Both the position numbers and the translations under genes were made by a program. From Caldichromatium japonicum (lineage in GTDB: Bacteria > Pseudomonadota > Gammaproteobacteria > Chromatiales > Chromatiaceae), in NCBI RefSeq assembly GCF_011290485.1, contig NZ_CP048029.1, positions 2,862,501 through 2,926,500 of the forward strand: 64,000 nucleotides of DNA, read 5' to 3'. This document shows positions 56,100 through 64,000 of this stretch, piece by piece; positions within the stretch are counted from its first letter, which is position 1, and each line of letters begins with the position of its first letter. A model generated the notes under the pieces. That model had not been told where the DNA came from. It saw only the letters and a list, made by a program, of their open reading frames with translations, and ran no database searches.

Positions 56100-57017
56100 A
56101 TGCAGTACAAGGACTATTACAAGATCCTCGGTGTACCGCGCACGGCCTCAGTCGATGAGATCAAGCGCGCCTATCGCAAACTGGCGCGCAAATATCATCC
56201 CGATGTCAGCAAGGAACCCAACACAGAGGCCCGCTTTAAAGAGATCAACGAGGCCTATGAGGTCCTCAAGGATCCCAAAAAGCGCGCCACCTACGACGCT
56301 CTCGGCAGCAACTGGCGGGCGGGCGAGGAGTTCCGCCCGCCGCCAGGCGGCTTTTGGCGGGATTTTGAGTTCAAGGTTGATGGCTCACCAGGGGATTACA
56401 GCGACTTTTTCGCTAGCATCTTCGGTCGCGCCTTTCGCGGCGAGGGCCTGCGCCCGGAACGCGGTCAGGATCAGACCATCAAGCTTGTCATCGACCTAGA
56501 AGACGCCTATCGAGGGGCGACCCGCCAAATCCGGGTCGATCAGCCCGAGGACAACGGTCCAGGTCACACCCATCCCAAGACGCTCAATGTGCGCATCCCC
56601 GCCGGCGTCACCGCCGGCAGCCGTATCCGGTTAGCAGGACAGGGCGCACCTGGACGCAATGGTGGGCCTGCGGGGGATCTCTATCTTGAAATCGAGATCA
56701 AGCCCCATCCGCTTTATACCCTCGAGGGCCGCGATCTGCATCTGCGCCTGCCAGTGACCCCCTGGGAGGCGGCCCTGGGTGCCACCGTCAAGGCACCGAC
56801 CCTGGATGGACCGGTCAATCTCAAGATCCCTGCAGGTTCGCAGTCTGGGCGTAAACTCAGGCTCAAGGGACGTGGCCTGCCGGGAAGCCCACCCGGGGAC
56901 ACGATCGTCCAGATCGAGATCCACACCCCGCCCGCCACCAGCGAGACCGCGCGCGAGCTCTACCAGCGGATGGCCGAGACCCTCAGCTTTGACCCACGCG
57001 CCCACCTCGGTGTCTAG
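56100..57017 (+). CDS. cbpA: CbpA-like DnaJ-family co-chaperone
   Basis: 305 residues: an N-terminal J domain (about 3-70) with the HPD motif in [10 protein letters not shown], a Gly/Phe-containing linker (about 75-125), and two C-terminal beta domains (about 128-295). The Cys-rich zinc finger of DnaJ is absent, so it belongs with CbpA/type II J proteins that stimulate DnaK. ATG 56100 starts the J domain cleanly ([12 protein letters not shown]). Confidence 0.92.
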   Translation: MQYKDYYKILGVPRTASVDEIKRAYRKLARKYHPDVSKEPNTEARFKEINEAYEVLKDPKKRATYDALGSNWRAGEEFRPPPGGFWRDFEFKVDGSPGDYSDFFASIFGRAFRGEGLRPERGQDQTIKLVIDLEDAYRGATRQIRVDQPEDNGPGHTHPKTLNVRIPAGVTAGSRIRLAGQGAPGRNGGPAGDLYLEIEIKPHPLYTLEGRDLHLRLPVTPWEAALGATVKAPTLDGPVNLKIPAGSQSGRKLRLKGRGLPGSPPGDTIVQIEIHTPPATSETARELYQRMAETLSFDPRAHLGV

Positions 57018-57037
57018 CGCCTTCTGAGGGCGGCCTT

Positions 57038-57081
57038 GCTCTCCCTGAAGAGCGGGATTGAGGGGGGCAGCAGGGAGGGGG
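57038..57081 (+). repeat. Dispersed palindromic repeat, intergenic copy (copy D)
   Basis: GCTCTCCCTGAAGAGCGGGA followed by GGGGG and CAGGGAGGGGG resembles the CTCTCCC...GGGAGGG family found in frame at 6571, 9691 and 50413. Here it lies in the short convergent gap between the cbpA-like gene and nadC and is not translated. It may serve as a weak terminator. Confidence 0.45.
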
Positions 57082-57095
57082 TCGATCGGCCTAAC

Positions 57096-58004
57096 CTAAA
57101 GAAGACGCAGCGACAGATCGATGGCGCGCACATCCTTGGTCAGCGCCCCGATCGAGATGCAATCGACCCCAGTCTCGGCCACGGTGCGGATGTTGTCCAG
57201 GCCGATCCCACCCGAGGCCTCGAGCAGAGCGCGGCCTGCGGTTAGGGCCACGGCCTGCCTGAGCATATCCAGACTGAAGTTGTCGAGGAGGATCAGGCTC
57301 GCGCCAGCCTCGAGCGCCAAGGCCAGCTCATCCAGGTCTTCCACCTCGATCTCGATAGGCAAAGCGGGATGGGCTGCCCGCGCTGCGGCTAGCACCTCTG
57401 GGATCGAACCGGCGGCGCGAATATGGTTTTCCTTAATCAAGATGGCGTCGAAGAGACCTAACCGGTGATTGTGACAGCCGCCGCAGCGCACGGCATATTT
57501 CTGTTGGAGACGCAAGCCCGGGAGGGTTTTGCGGGTATCCAGCACCCTGACCGGCAGCCCAGCCACTGCCTCGGCATAGCATCTGGCCAGGGTCGCGGTC
57601 CCCGAGAGGGTTTGCAGATAGTTCAAGGCCGTGCGCTCGCCGGTAAGCAGGGCACGTGCCTGTCCTTCGATCCTGCAGAGGCGCTGGTTTGATTCGATCG
57701 AGGCACCCTCTGTAACCGCCCAGCGGATCTCGACCTGCGGGTCGAGCATCTTGAACACCGCCTCAAACCAGGGCGCGCCGCACAAAACGGCCCGCTCGCG
57801 GCTGATGAGCTCGGCACATGCCCGGCGTTCAGCCGGAATGAGCGCGGCAGAGGGATCGCCCGGACCCAGGTCCTCCTCCAGCGCCGCGCGCACCTGGACG
57901 AAGACTTTTTCCTGCGGCGGGCGGTCGCGCACCGGGTCGAACGGCAACTGGACAGGACGGCTCTCCACGGAATACAGCATGATGATGATTGACCCTGAGA
58001 ACAT
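57096..58004 (-). CDS. nadC: Nicotinate-nucleotide pyrophosphorylase (quinolinate phosphoribosyltransferase)
   Basis: 302 residues with the QPRTase fold: [15 protein letters not shown] near the N-terminus, the [16 protein letters not shown] segment, catalytic [34 protein letters not shown], and the C-terminal LEASGGI...[11 protein letters not shown] substrate/phosphate loop. It converts quinolinate and PRPP to nicotinate mononucleotide in NAD synthesis. ATG 57980 is an alternative start eight residues in. It diverges from ampD, as often seen in gammaproteobacteria. Confidence 0.95.
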   Translation of the reverse strand: MFSGSIIIMLYSVESRPVQLPFDPVRDRPPQEKVFVQVRAALEEDLGPGDPSAALIPAERRACAELISRERAVLCGAPWFEAVFKMLDPQVEIRWAVTEGASIESNQRLCRIEGQARALLTGERTALNYLQTLSGTATLARCYAEAVAGLPVRVLDTRKTLPGLRLQQKYAVRCGGCHNHRLGLFDAILIKENHIRAAGSIPEVLAAARAAHPALPIEIEVEDLDELALALEAGASLILLDNFSLDMLRQAVALTAGRALLEASGGIGLDNIRTVAETGVDCISIGALTKDVRAIDLSLRLL

Positions 58005-58037
58005 TCACCGGCTTCAAGTGTACTTAAACTTTGAGGC

Positions 58038-58613
58038 ATGATGCGCATGCCTCCCGATGCCATACCATATATCGACGCCGAAGGCTGGTTGAACACCGCT
58101 GAACGCCGCCCCTCGCCCAATCAGAACAGCCGACCGTGCGGGACGGTCATCGATCTCCTGGTGATCCATGCCATCAGCCTGCCGCCAGGTGAGTTCGGCG
58201 GCCCCTGGATCGATGACCTCTTTCTCAACCGACTCGATCCAGAGGCACATCCCTATTTCGCCGCCATCGCCGCCAATCCGGTCTCGGCGCATCTGCTCAT
58301 CCGGCGTGATGGTCAAGTCATCCAATATGTCCCTTGCGAACAACGGGCCTGGCATGCTGGGCTATCGCACTTTGCGGGACGCCAGCGTTGCAATGACTAT
58401 TCGATCGGCATCGAGCTTGAAGGGAGCGATGTGACCCCTTTCGCCGCCGTGCAATATGAGGCCCTGGTCACCTGTACCCGCGCCATCATGCAGCGCTATC
58501 CAGGGATCACCCTGGACCGGATCGCCGGCCACGCCGACATCGCCCCCGGGCGCAAGACTGACCCAGGGCCGTATTTCGATTGGGCGTTCTACCGACGTTT
58601 GCTTGGCGGCTAG
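58038..58613 (+). CDS. ampD: 1,6-anhydro-N-acetylmuramyl-L-alanine amidase AmpD
   Basis: 191 residues of the amidase_2 family: Zn ligand His44 in LLVIHAISLPP, the second His in RAWHAGLSHF, NDYSIGIELEGSD, and the C-terminal AGHADIAPGRKTDPGPYFDW with the catalytic Lys and third ligand Asp. It acts in the cytoplasm on muropeptides in cell-wall recycling. It is divergent from nadC and 3 nt upstream of rluE. Confidence 0.95.
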   Translation: MMRMPPDAIPYIDAEGWLNTAERRPSPNQNSRPCGTVIDLLVIHAISLPPGEFGGPWIDDLFLNRLDPEAHPYFAAIAANPVSAHLLIRRDGQVIQYVPCEQRAWHAGLSHFAGRQRCNDYSIGIELEGSDVTPFAAVQYEALVTCTRAIMQRYPGITLDRIAGHADIAPGRKTDPGPYFDWAFYRRLLGG

Positions 58614-58616
58614 AGG

Positions 58617-59165
58617 ATGTTGGTGCTGTTTAATAAGCCTTACAGGGTGCTGAGTCAGTTCAGCGGCGAGGGACCCAATCTCAGCGACTTCATCCCGATA
58701 CCCCGCATCTATCCGGCTGGCCGGCTCGACAAGGACAGCGAGGGGCTCTTGCTGCTCACCGATGAGGGCGCGCTCCAGCAGCGCATCGCCCACCCGCGCC
58801 ACAAGCTCTGGAAGACCTATTGGGTGCAGGTCGAGGGCATCCCCAGTCCGACGCAGATCGAACACCTGCGGCGCGGTGTCATACTCAATGATGGACCCAC
58901 CCGACCGGCGCGCGCCCACATGCTCCCCGAACCCGAGCTCTGGCCACGCCATCCGCCGATCCGTGTCCGGCGCACGGTCCCCACTGCCTGGATCGAGCTC
59001 ATGATCCGCGAGGGGCGCAACCGTCAGGTGCGGCGGATGACCGCAGCCCTGGGGCTACCCACCCTGCGATTGGTGCGGGTGGCGGTTGGCCCCTGGCGGC
59101 TTGCGGGCCTTGCGCCCGGCGATTATCGGGTCATCGGTCAGAGCAAACGGGTCGATCGGCCATGA
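58617..59165 (+). CDS. rluE: 23S rRNA pseudouridine synthase RluE-like
   Basis: 182 residues of the RsuA/RluB/E/F group, without an S4 domain. It opens with the typical MLVLFNKPYRVLSQF; catalytic Asp38 is in AGRLDKDSEGLLLLT, followed by KTYWVQVEG and the REGRNRQVRRMTAALG end. RluE modifies U2457 of 23S rRNA. The stop overlaps the TonB-like gene by 4 nt. Confidence 0.93.
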   Translation: MLVLFNKPYRVLSQFSGEGPNLSDFIPIPRIYPAGRLDKDSEGLLLLTDEGALQQRIAHPRHKLWKTYWVQVEGIPSPTQIEHLRRGVILNDGPTRPARAHMLPEPELWPRHPPIRVRRTVPTAWIELMIREGRNRQVRRMTAALGLPTLRLVRVAVGPWRLAGLAPGDYRVIGQSKRVDRP

Positions 59166-60058
59166 CCCCTGGCCCTCCCCCCCCCGGTGTGGTGCAGCGC
59201 GGGGCGGCCAGGGCGATGGGGGGGCTAAGCCCTGCTCACTCTGGCCGCGTCCCTCCAGATCGCACCCCGCACGGCCTAACCCTGGCCCTGCTCATCTCGG
59301 CGGCACTGCACGGATTTGCCGCCTTCCTGCCACCGCGGGCGGGAACGATCCAGGGCCGGCCCCAGGGCGCGCCGCTTGCGCTCGAACTGGTCTCCCAGCA
59401 TCCTACCGCTGTAGAGAGCACAGCAGCTCGGGCAGGCAGTACATCCCTGATCGAACCTGCTGAACCGCCCTCTACATCTGCGGCGCCTCTTCATTCTCAG
59501 GATACACGCACACCCCAGATCCCTTCGTCCCAAAGCCAACATGAAATGGCCCAGCCAAAACCCCGTCCGCTCGCGCCGCCGGCACACCAGACCAGGCACC
59601 CGCCTGCCCATCTTCGAGGTCCACGCGTCGAGCGTCGCCCGCCCACCCGCCTGCATCAGGCAAACGCCGGGGCTATGGACCGAGCGAATCCGCAACAGGC
59701 GAGCCAATCTGGTGACAGCCCAGTCTCTGCATTTGCATCCGGCACAGCGCCCATCAGCCGGCGCGCCGCAGACGAACGCACCTATCTCCAGGCCCTGGCC
59801 GCGGCCATCGCCCGCCAGCAAAGCTATCCCGAAGAGGCACGGCGTCTGGGTCATACCGGAACAGTGACCCTAGGATTGACCATCCAGGGCGACGGGCGGT
59901 TGACCGGTATCCAGCTCATCCAGGGGTCAGGCCACCGCGCCCTCGATCAGGCAGCCCTGAACGCCGTCCAGCAGCTTGGACGCTTCCAACCAATCCCGCC
60001 GCTCTTGCACCGTTCCACCTGGGCGATACAGATCCCGATCCGATTCCAGCTCGATTGA
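59162..60058 (+). CDS. TonB-family energy transducer
   Basis: 298 residues: a short N-terminal region, one membrane helix (about 38-56, TLALLISAALHGFAAFLPP), a long Pro/Ser/Ala-rich periplasmic linker (about 60-200), and a C-terminal TonB domain (about 208-298; YPEEARRLGHTGTVTLGLTI...ALDQAALNAVQQLGRFQPIP). It passes proton-motive energy to outer-membrane receptors through ExbBD, which are not in the window. Its ATG overlaps rluE by 4 nt. Confidence 0.88.
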   Translation: MTPGPPPPGVVQRGAARAMGGLSPAHSGRVPPDRTPHGLTLALLISAALHGFAAFLPPRAGTIQGRPQGAPLALELVSQHPTAVESTAARAGSTSLIEPAEPPSTSAAPLHSQDTRTPQIPSSQSQHEMAQPKPRPLAPPAHQTRHPPAHLRGPRVERRPPTRLHQANAGAMDRANPQQASQSGDSPVSAFASGTAPISRRAADERTYLQALAAAIARQQSYPEEARRLGHTGTVTLGLTIQGDGRLTGIQLIQGSGHRALDQAALNAVQQLGRFQPIPPLLHRSTWAIQIPIRFQLD

Positions 60059-60185
60059 TTCGATGAGGCCGTTGCTCAAACTGTCCCAAGAGGACAGGTC
60101 TGATGTCTGCTGCACCGAGGCCGGTTTCGCCGCACTCTTGCGAGTGCGGCCAGAGCCTTCCTCTCCACCGGCGTGATTTCCGCAC

Positions 60186-60710
60186 CTACCACGTGCGCGG
60201 CGCAAACCCTGGCTGGTTTCTGAGCACCACGTCGCCATCGGCCTGCACGAGCACATAGAGCCCCTGCTTTTCGGCGTAGCGCACCCCCTCATCCGGCGCA
60301 CCCATCGTGGCGACTGCGCCATGAAGGAGCTTATTGGCGTATTCGGGCAAGGCTGCTTTGAAATAGGCAAGGCGCGCAAGGTGTTCGTCGACATCGTCTG
60401 TCGTCGGGCGGCTTTTGCACTCCAGCGCAATGGCATGATCGCCGTTGATCACCAAAAGGTCGATCTCCATCGTCGTCTGGCCCGAATCATCCTACGCCCG
60501 GACGTTGGGCCTCACCCGATGCACCGGAATGCTCTGTTCCTGAAAGAGGCGCACCACGGCAGGCTCCACCCTGTCCTGCACAAATTGGCCCAAGCGCCCC
60601 CACTGGCGTTTGCGCGCACGAATGCGGCGGTCGGTTTCCTTGCCCTGTTCAGCAAGGCTCAAAATCATCGCCTTGAGGTCGTCCCAGGAGATATCGGTAG
60701 CGGTGGTCAT
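60186..60710 (-). pseudogene. PD-(D/E)XK nuclease-like protein (DUF3782 type), interrupted by an amber codon
   Basis: A single reading frame runs from ATG 60710 (MTTATDISWDDLKAMILSLA) to 60186 (QPGFAPRTW) but is broken by TAG at 60494-60492 between NVRA and DDSGQTT. The parts are a helical N-terminus with coiled coil and a C-terminal restriction-nuclease-like core (IDLLVINGDHAIALECKSR, where D...ExK are the usual catalytic residues). Members are common in cyanobacteria and purple bacteria; their function is unknown. A single base change explains the stop. An internal ATG at 60470 could restart the C-terminal part. Confidence 0.75.
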
Positions 60711-60947
60711 GGTATGGTGCTCCCGTTCGTGAGGGTTTCCTTTTGATTTTACCCTTTGCCCCTGAGTTCAGGCGTAATGAAACCGGGGGTAACAGCTTCC
60801 CAAGGGGGACAGACCCGTTTTACAATCTCGCGACCGGGCGTGGGGCTCATCCCCGTGTCCGGCACGGCTAAGCCAAGCTTGCAATACAGCAAACATGCCG
60901 ATCGGTCCGTAGGCTCCGATGGCCGGATATTTGATTTAGCGCGCTGT
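60711..60947. other. Intergenic region left of the sugar-modification cluster
   Basis: No gene seen. It contains GGGGGACAGACCCGTTTT (about 60805), a type of motif recurring near repeats and transposase remnants in related genomes, and short GC-rich inverted stretches (TCCGGCACGG; CCGATCGG). It lies between the upstream end of the broken nuclease-like gene and the downstream end of the cluster. Confidence 0.3.
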
Positions 60948-61730
60948 TCATAGCTTTATCCGCCTCAAATATCCATCCGGCGCGACCGTAATTAGGAGTT
61001 TGTGCTGGATGCTTTTGTCGATTTCAAATTCTGGATGGTTTTTCAGATATTCCCACACCGCTGTTTTCGGATTGTTGCCAGGGCCCCACGGGCGATCGGG
61101 GAAGAGTTCCTTTGGTAAGTCTTCGACGATCGTATCGAAGACGACGCAATAGCTCCCCAGGCTCACCAACGGCGCATAGGCTTCAAGCTCAGCCAGGACG
61201 TGATCGTGAGTGTGGTTGGAATCGAGACAGACGAGCACACGCTGATAACCACGTGCTGCTTCTTTCACCTGCTCGATGATCTCGGGGGCAATGCTGGAAC
61301 CTTCGATCATCTGGATGCGTGACACCATTGGGTGGGCTTCGATGGCTTCCCGGTTGTGAGGGCGGATCTCGATGTCAATGCCCAGCACCTTGCGCTTGGA
61401 TTGTTTGGGGTCGAGGGCGGCGCCGGTTTCGATGGCTTCGCACATATCCAACAGGGCGAGCATGGAGGCATAAAAAATCAATGAGCCGCCATGGGCGATG
61501 CCGGTTTCGATGATGAGGTCTGGCTTGATTTGCCATATGAGCTCCTGCATCGCAACGATGTCTTGCGGGTACTGGATAATGGGGCGACCCAACCACTCGA
61601 AGTGATAGGAATACTTCCCTTTGTTCGCTATTTTTATCCAATTATGCGTGGTAACAGCAAGAAGCTGGTTATTTCCTTGGGCTTCAATTTCAAAGCGGCA
61701 TTCGTGCTTGAATTCATCATTTGGTGACAT
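60948..61730 (-). CDS. Cephalosporin-hydroxylase-type (CmcI-like) protein
   Basis: 260 residues matching the CmcI/rhamnosyl O-methyltransferase-like family: IQYPQDIVAMQELIWQIKPDLIIETGIAHGGS (a SAM-type binding loop), VLGIDIEIRPHN, QMIEGSS, VLVCLDSNHTHDHVLAELE, and the YCVVFDTIVED segment. In glycan loci such proteins probably methylate or otherwise modify sugars; the cephalosporin name is historical. It is the last gene of an AT-richer four-gene run. Confidence 0.85.
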   Translation of the reverse strand: MSPNDEFKHECRFEIEAQGNNQLLAVTTHNWIKIANKGKYSYHFEWLGRPIIQYPQDIVAMQELIWQIKPDLIIETGIAHGGSLIFYASMLALLDMCEAIETGAALDPKQSKRKVLGIDIEIRPHNREAIEAHPMVSRIQMIEGSSIAPEIIEQVKEAARGYQRVLVCLDSNHTHDHVLAELEAYAPLVSLGSYCVVFDTIVEDLPKELFPDRPWGPGNNPKTAVWEYLKNHPEFEIDKSIQHKLLITVAPDGYLRRIKL

Positions 61731-61760
61731 TGGCTCATTTCCTTTTTGAAACTAAGTATT

Positions 61761-62426
61761 TTAGATGCTTGGTAAAGACCGTCTTATAGTTGCGGGGTTG
61801 CCAGCAACGACGACGCCATCTGGTACGTCTCTCGTAACAACAGCGCCGGCACCCACAATGCTGCCTCGGCCTATATGCAATCTAGGTAGGACAACGGCTC
61901 CCGCCCCAATCATGGCGAAAGGTTCAATGGTCACGCAGCCACATAAAGTCGCACCCGGTGCCAAATGTACACCATCGCCGACACGGCACTCATGATCGAT
62001 TGAAGCCTTGTGATTGACGATACATGCGGATCCGAGGGTTACATCTGCGGCAATGACAGCCATCGCCAAGATTTGTGATCCGGAACCAATGCGGGCGCTG
62101 TCCGCGACAAACGATCTTGGGTGGACTAAAGCCTCGATACGCAGGCCGTGATTCGCCAGCAATTCTTGCAGCTGCAGTCGATCCTGCCCACGGTTTCCTC
62201 CAATGGCCACGAGCCCGTAAATGCCATGAGGGTCCTGCGCGTTTTGGAGCCATTTAGTCAGCTCCTGCTTCCCTCCTATTAACGGTATGTTCGGCAAAGC
62301 TGGCTGTGCATTGGGATCATTGTCGAATAAAGCAATGACTTTACTACCGACAGCGCGGATAGCCTCGTCTAGCACCTTCGCATGCCCTGCACTACCCCAC
62401 AAAACGTAGCGCTTGCAATCAGTCAC
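61761..62426 (-). CDS. PglD-like sugar O/N-acyltransferase
   Basis: 221 residues: an N-terminal Rossmann-like PglD_N domain (RYVLWGSAGHAKVLDEAI, about 5-95) and a C-terminal left-handed beta-helix of hexapeptide repeats (about 105-205; SGSQILAMAVIAADVTLG, GAGAVVLPRLHIG, GAGAVVTRDV). The proposed reaction is acetyl transfer to an amino-sugar nucleotide, the amine probably being made by the DegT-type aminotransferase encoded just before it (8-nt overlap). Confidence 0.9.
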   Translation of the reverse strand: MTDCKRYVLWGSAGHAKVLDEAIRAVGSKVIALFDNDPNAQPALPNIPLIGGKQELTKWLQNAQDPHGIYGLVAIGGNRGQDRLQLQELLANHGLRIEALVHPRSFVADSARIGSGSQILAMAVIAADVTLGSACIVNHKASIDHECRVGDGVHLAPGATLCGCVTIEPFAMIGAGAVVLPRLHIGRGSIVGAGAVVTRDVPDGVVVAGNPATIRRSLPSI

Positions 62427-63546
62427 TTAGCATGCTCCGTATTACGGCACAGACCCGATCAAGTTCGTTCTCGGTTATGTCGTGATAGCTGGGTAGGTTG
62501 ATCGCTCTCTTCGGAATATCCCACGCGCGGTAGTTCGCAGGTTTTTGGTCGAACATGAGAAGACTGGAGAGCGGCCAGAAAAAGACCCGTGCGTCAATGT
62601 TGTCTTTTGAGAAAGCTGCTAGCAGTTTTTCGCGGGTAATTCCCGTTTCCGGTGCAAAAACGGCTGTCGGCATCCAGGCGCCATTGACGGTTCCTTCAGA
62701 TTGGGGGTTTAGGCATGCGCCGGGTAGTTTTTCCAAGCGTTCGCGATAGTAGGCGAGGATTTCACGCTTGCGTGCAACGAGCTCCCCGATGCGTTCCATC
62801 TGGGCGCAGCCAATAGCAGCCTGCAGGTTGGACATCTTATATTTGAAGCCGACGACATCGGGCCAGAATTGCTTAGTCTGCCCGCGTGCACGACCGTGGT
62901 TGCTCAACGTGAGCACACGTTCATAGAGGTCGGCATCGTTGGTGACGAACATGCCCCCCTCACCGGTAGTGATGGTTTTAGTGCCGTGAAAGGAGAAGAC
63001 ACCAAATCGCCCCATACTGCCAGCGCGTTTGCCGTGGTAGATGGAGCCAATCGCTTCAGCAGCATCTTCAATGATGGGTATGCCGTGTTTTTCACCAATC
63101 GCCAAAAGGCGATCCATTTCACACAGATTGCCGTAGAGGTGGGTCGCAATGATGGCCTTGGTGCGCGGCGTGATCGCTTTCTCAGCCTGCTCAGGATCGA
63201 TGCACCAGGAGTCTTCAAGGATATCGACGAAAACCGGTTTCGCTCCCAGATGAACGATGGGGGCAGCAGTGGCAATCCAGTTGGTATCGGCAAGGATCAC
63301 CTCTTCACCGGGCCTGATTCCAAGGGCAGCCAAACCCATGTGCAGCGCGCCAGTACAGCTCGATGTGGCGATGGCGTACTGCACACCGAGGTGCTGCCTG
63401 AAGGCAGACTCAAACCGGTTAATGTAGTCGTAGCAATGTTCCCCCCAGCCGTTCGCGGCGGCATCGGTGGCGTAGCGCACTTCCAGTTCGGTGATGGAAG
63501 GTTTGGTGTACAGGATACGCTGGTTCATCGGGAGTAGTTGACTCAT
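62419..63546 (-). CDS. DegT/DnrJ/EryC1-family sugar aminotransferase
   Basis: 375 residues of fold-type I PLP enzymes: GVQYAIATSSCTGALHMGL (substrate and PLP contacts), IIEDAAEAIGS with the PLP-binding Asp, and the Schiff-base Lys190 in FSFHGTKTITTGEGG. It transfers an amino group to a keto-sugar nucleotide. A second possible start lies at 63528 (MNQRILYTKPS). It overlaps the acyltransferase gene by 8 nt and follows the methyltransferase by 4 nt. The exact sugar is unknown; perosamine- or bacillosamine-like products are possible. Confidence 0.92.
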   Translation of the reverse strand: MSQLLPMNQRILYTKPSITELEVRYATDAAANGWGEHCYDYINRFESAFRQHLGVQYAIATSSCTGALHMGLAALGIRPGEEVILADTNWIATAAPIVHLGAKPVFVDILEDSWCIDPEQAEKAITPRTKAIIATHLYGNLCEMDRLLAIGEKHGIPIIEDAAEAIGSIYHGKRAGSMGRFGVFSFHGTKTITTGEGGMFVTNDADLYERVLTLSNHGRARGQTKQFWPDVVGFKYKMSNLQAAIGCAQMERIGELVARKREILAYYRERLEKLPGACLNPQSEGTVNGAWMPTAVFAPETGITREKLLAAFSKDNIDARVFFWPLSSLLMFDQKPANYRAWDIPKRAINLPSYHDITENELDRVCAVIRSMLSD

Positions 63547-63550
63547 TTAT

Positions 63551-64000
63551 TCAACAACTTGTAATGGTCAAATGCGGCACAGCCGTGACGAACTGCGTCC
63601 CCCGTGCAGCCAGCGCTGCATTTTGCTCACGCACCTCCTCAGCGATGTTCCACGGCAGAATGAGCAGGTAGTCGGGCGCGAAATCCATCAGAACGCTGAG
63701 CGCAAGGATGGGGATGTGGCTGCCAGGTAGGAACTTGTTTTGCCTTGCCGGGGCGGCATCGCAGACAAAGGGGAGTAGGTCAGGCTTGATCCCAGCGAAG
63801 TTGAGCAGGGTATTACCCTTGGCGGCAGCGCCATAGGCGGCGACTTTTTTGTCGGCGCGCTTTTGTTCGATGATGCCCTGCCCGCGATTCTTTTGGACAG
63901 GAAATTGGGGTAAATAGACCTGTTTGGCAAGGGGCTCAAGCTGCGCATGGATCATGGCACGCAATACACCGCCGACGACTTCCTGAAACAGATCGCGTTC
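63551..64000 (-). CDS. Sugar C-methyltransferase, C-terminal part (runs off the window)
   Basis: The frame is open to the right edge, so only the last 149 residues are seen. They match the C-terminal domain of class I SAM-dependent sugar C-methyltransferases: KKVAAYGAAAKGNTLLNF, FVCDAAPARQNKFLPGSHIPI and DYLLILPWNIAEEVREQ. The SAM-binding part lies outside. It is upstream of the aminotransferase on the same strand, so it likely belongs to the same deoxy- or amino-sugar pathway. Confidence 0.85.
   Translation of the reverse strand, partial: ERDLFQEVVGGVLRAMIHAQLEPLAKQVYLPQFPVQKNRGQGIIEQKRADKKVAAYGAAAKGNTLLNFAGIKPDLLPFVCDAAPARQNKFLPGSHIPILALSVLMDFAPDYLLILPWNIAEEVREQNAALAARGTQFVTAVPHLTITSC

Overview
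The window reads as chromosomal DNA of a purple sulfur bacterium (Gammaproteobacteria, Chromatiaceae). The most specific sign is a secreted Gly/Tyr/Trp-rich sulfur globule envelope protein (49259-49618). Gene content and order otherwise match polarly flagellated gammaproteobacteria. Base composition is GC-rich, except for an AT-richer sugar-modification cluster at the right edge.

Layout. 1-5.2 kb: tail of a cyclophilin gene, then mgtE-gspB-exeA (minus strand) and a decayed TnpB-type transposase gene. 5.3-11.1 kb: two very large, 4-nt-overlapping multi-domain glycosyltransferases. 11.2-36.4 kb: a near-continuous minus-strand flagellar/chemotaxis locus, fliEFGHIJKLMNOPQR-flhBA-flhF-flhG-fliA-cheYZAB-motCD-cheW, ending with an Arg-Arg pentad-repeat protein and a DUF2802 protein. 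A sigma54-type -24/-12 site lies upstream of fliE, and a FleQ/FlrA-type sigma54 activator is encoded just upstream (36.7-38.0 kb). 38.2-43.7 kb: a ComFB-family protein, an HDOD protein, motAB, and a second motor-like pair resembling ZorA/ZorB. 43.8-49.1 kb: thrC-cimA on one strand and, divergently, a small-subunit/solute symporter pair whose large gene is frameshifted by a CCTG repeat. 49.2-52.2 kb: sulfur globule protein, type-4-like uracil-DNA glycosylase and leuA. 52.2-56.1 kb: a decay zone with a dead IS256-family element (terminal inverted repeats still visible) and a multiply frameshifted chemoreceptor gene. 56.1-60.1 kb: cbpA-like, nadC, ampD, rluE and a TonB-like gene. 60.2-64 kb: an amber-interrupted nuclease-like gene and four minus-strand genes of nucleotide-sugar or glycan modification.

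How it fits together. The window encodes nearly all of a flagellar export gate, basal body, switch and chemotaxis signalling core, with two classical stators (MotAB and MotCD) and a third ion-channel/OmpA pair of unknown job. CheR, flagellin, and the rod, hook and ring genes are not in view. Short CheY-binding-like peptides (acidic-DALL) recur in FliM, CheZ and twice in CheA. A family of dispersed palindromic repeats has been absorbed in frame into interdomain linkers of three proteins. Most coordinates follow complete reading frames. Functions are assigned from motifs read by eye, with no database search.
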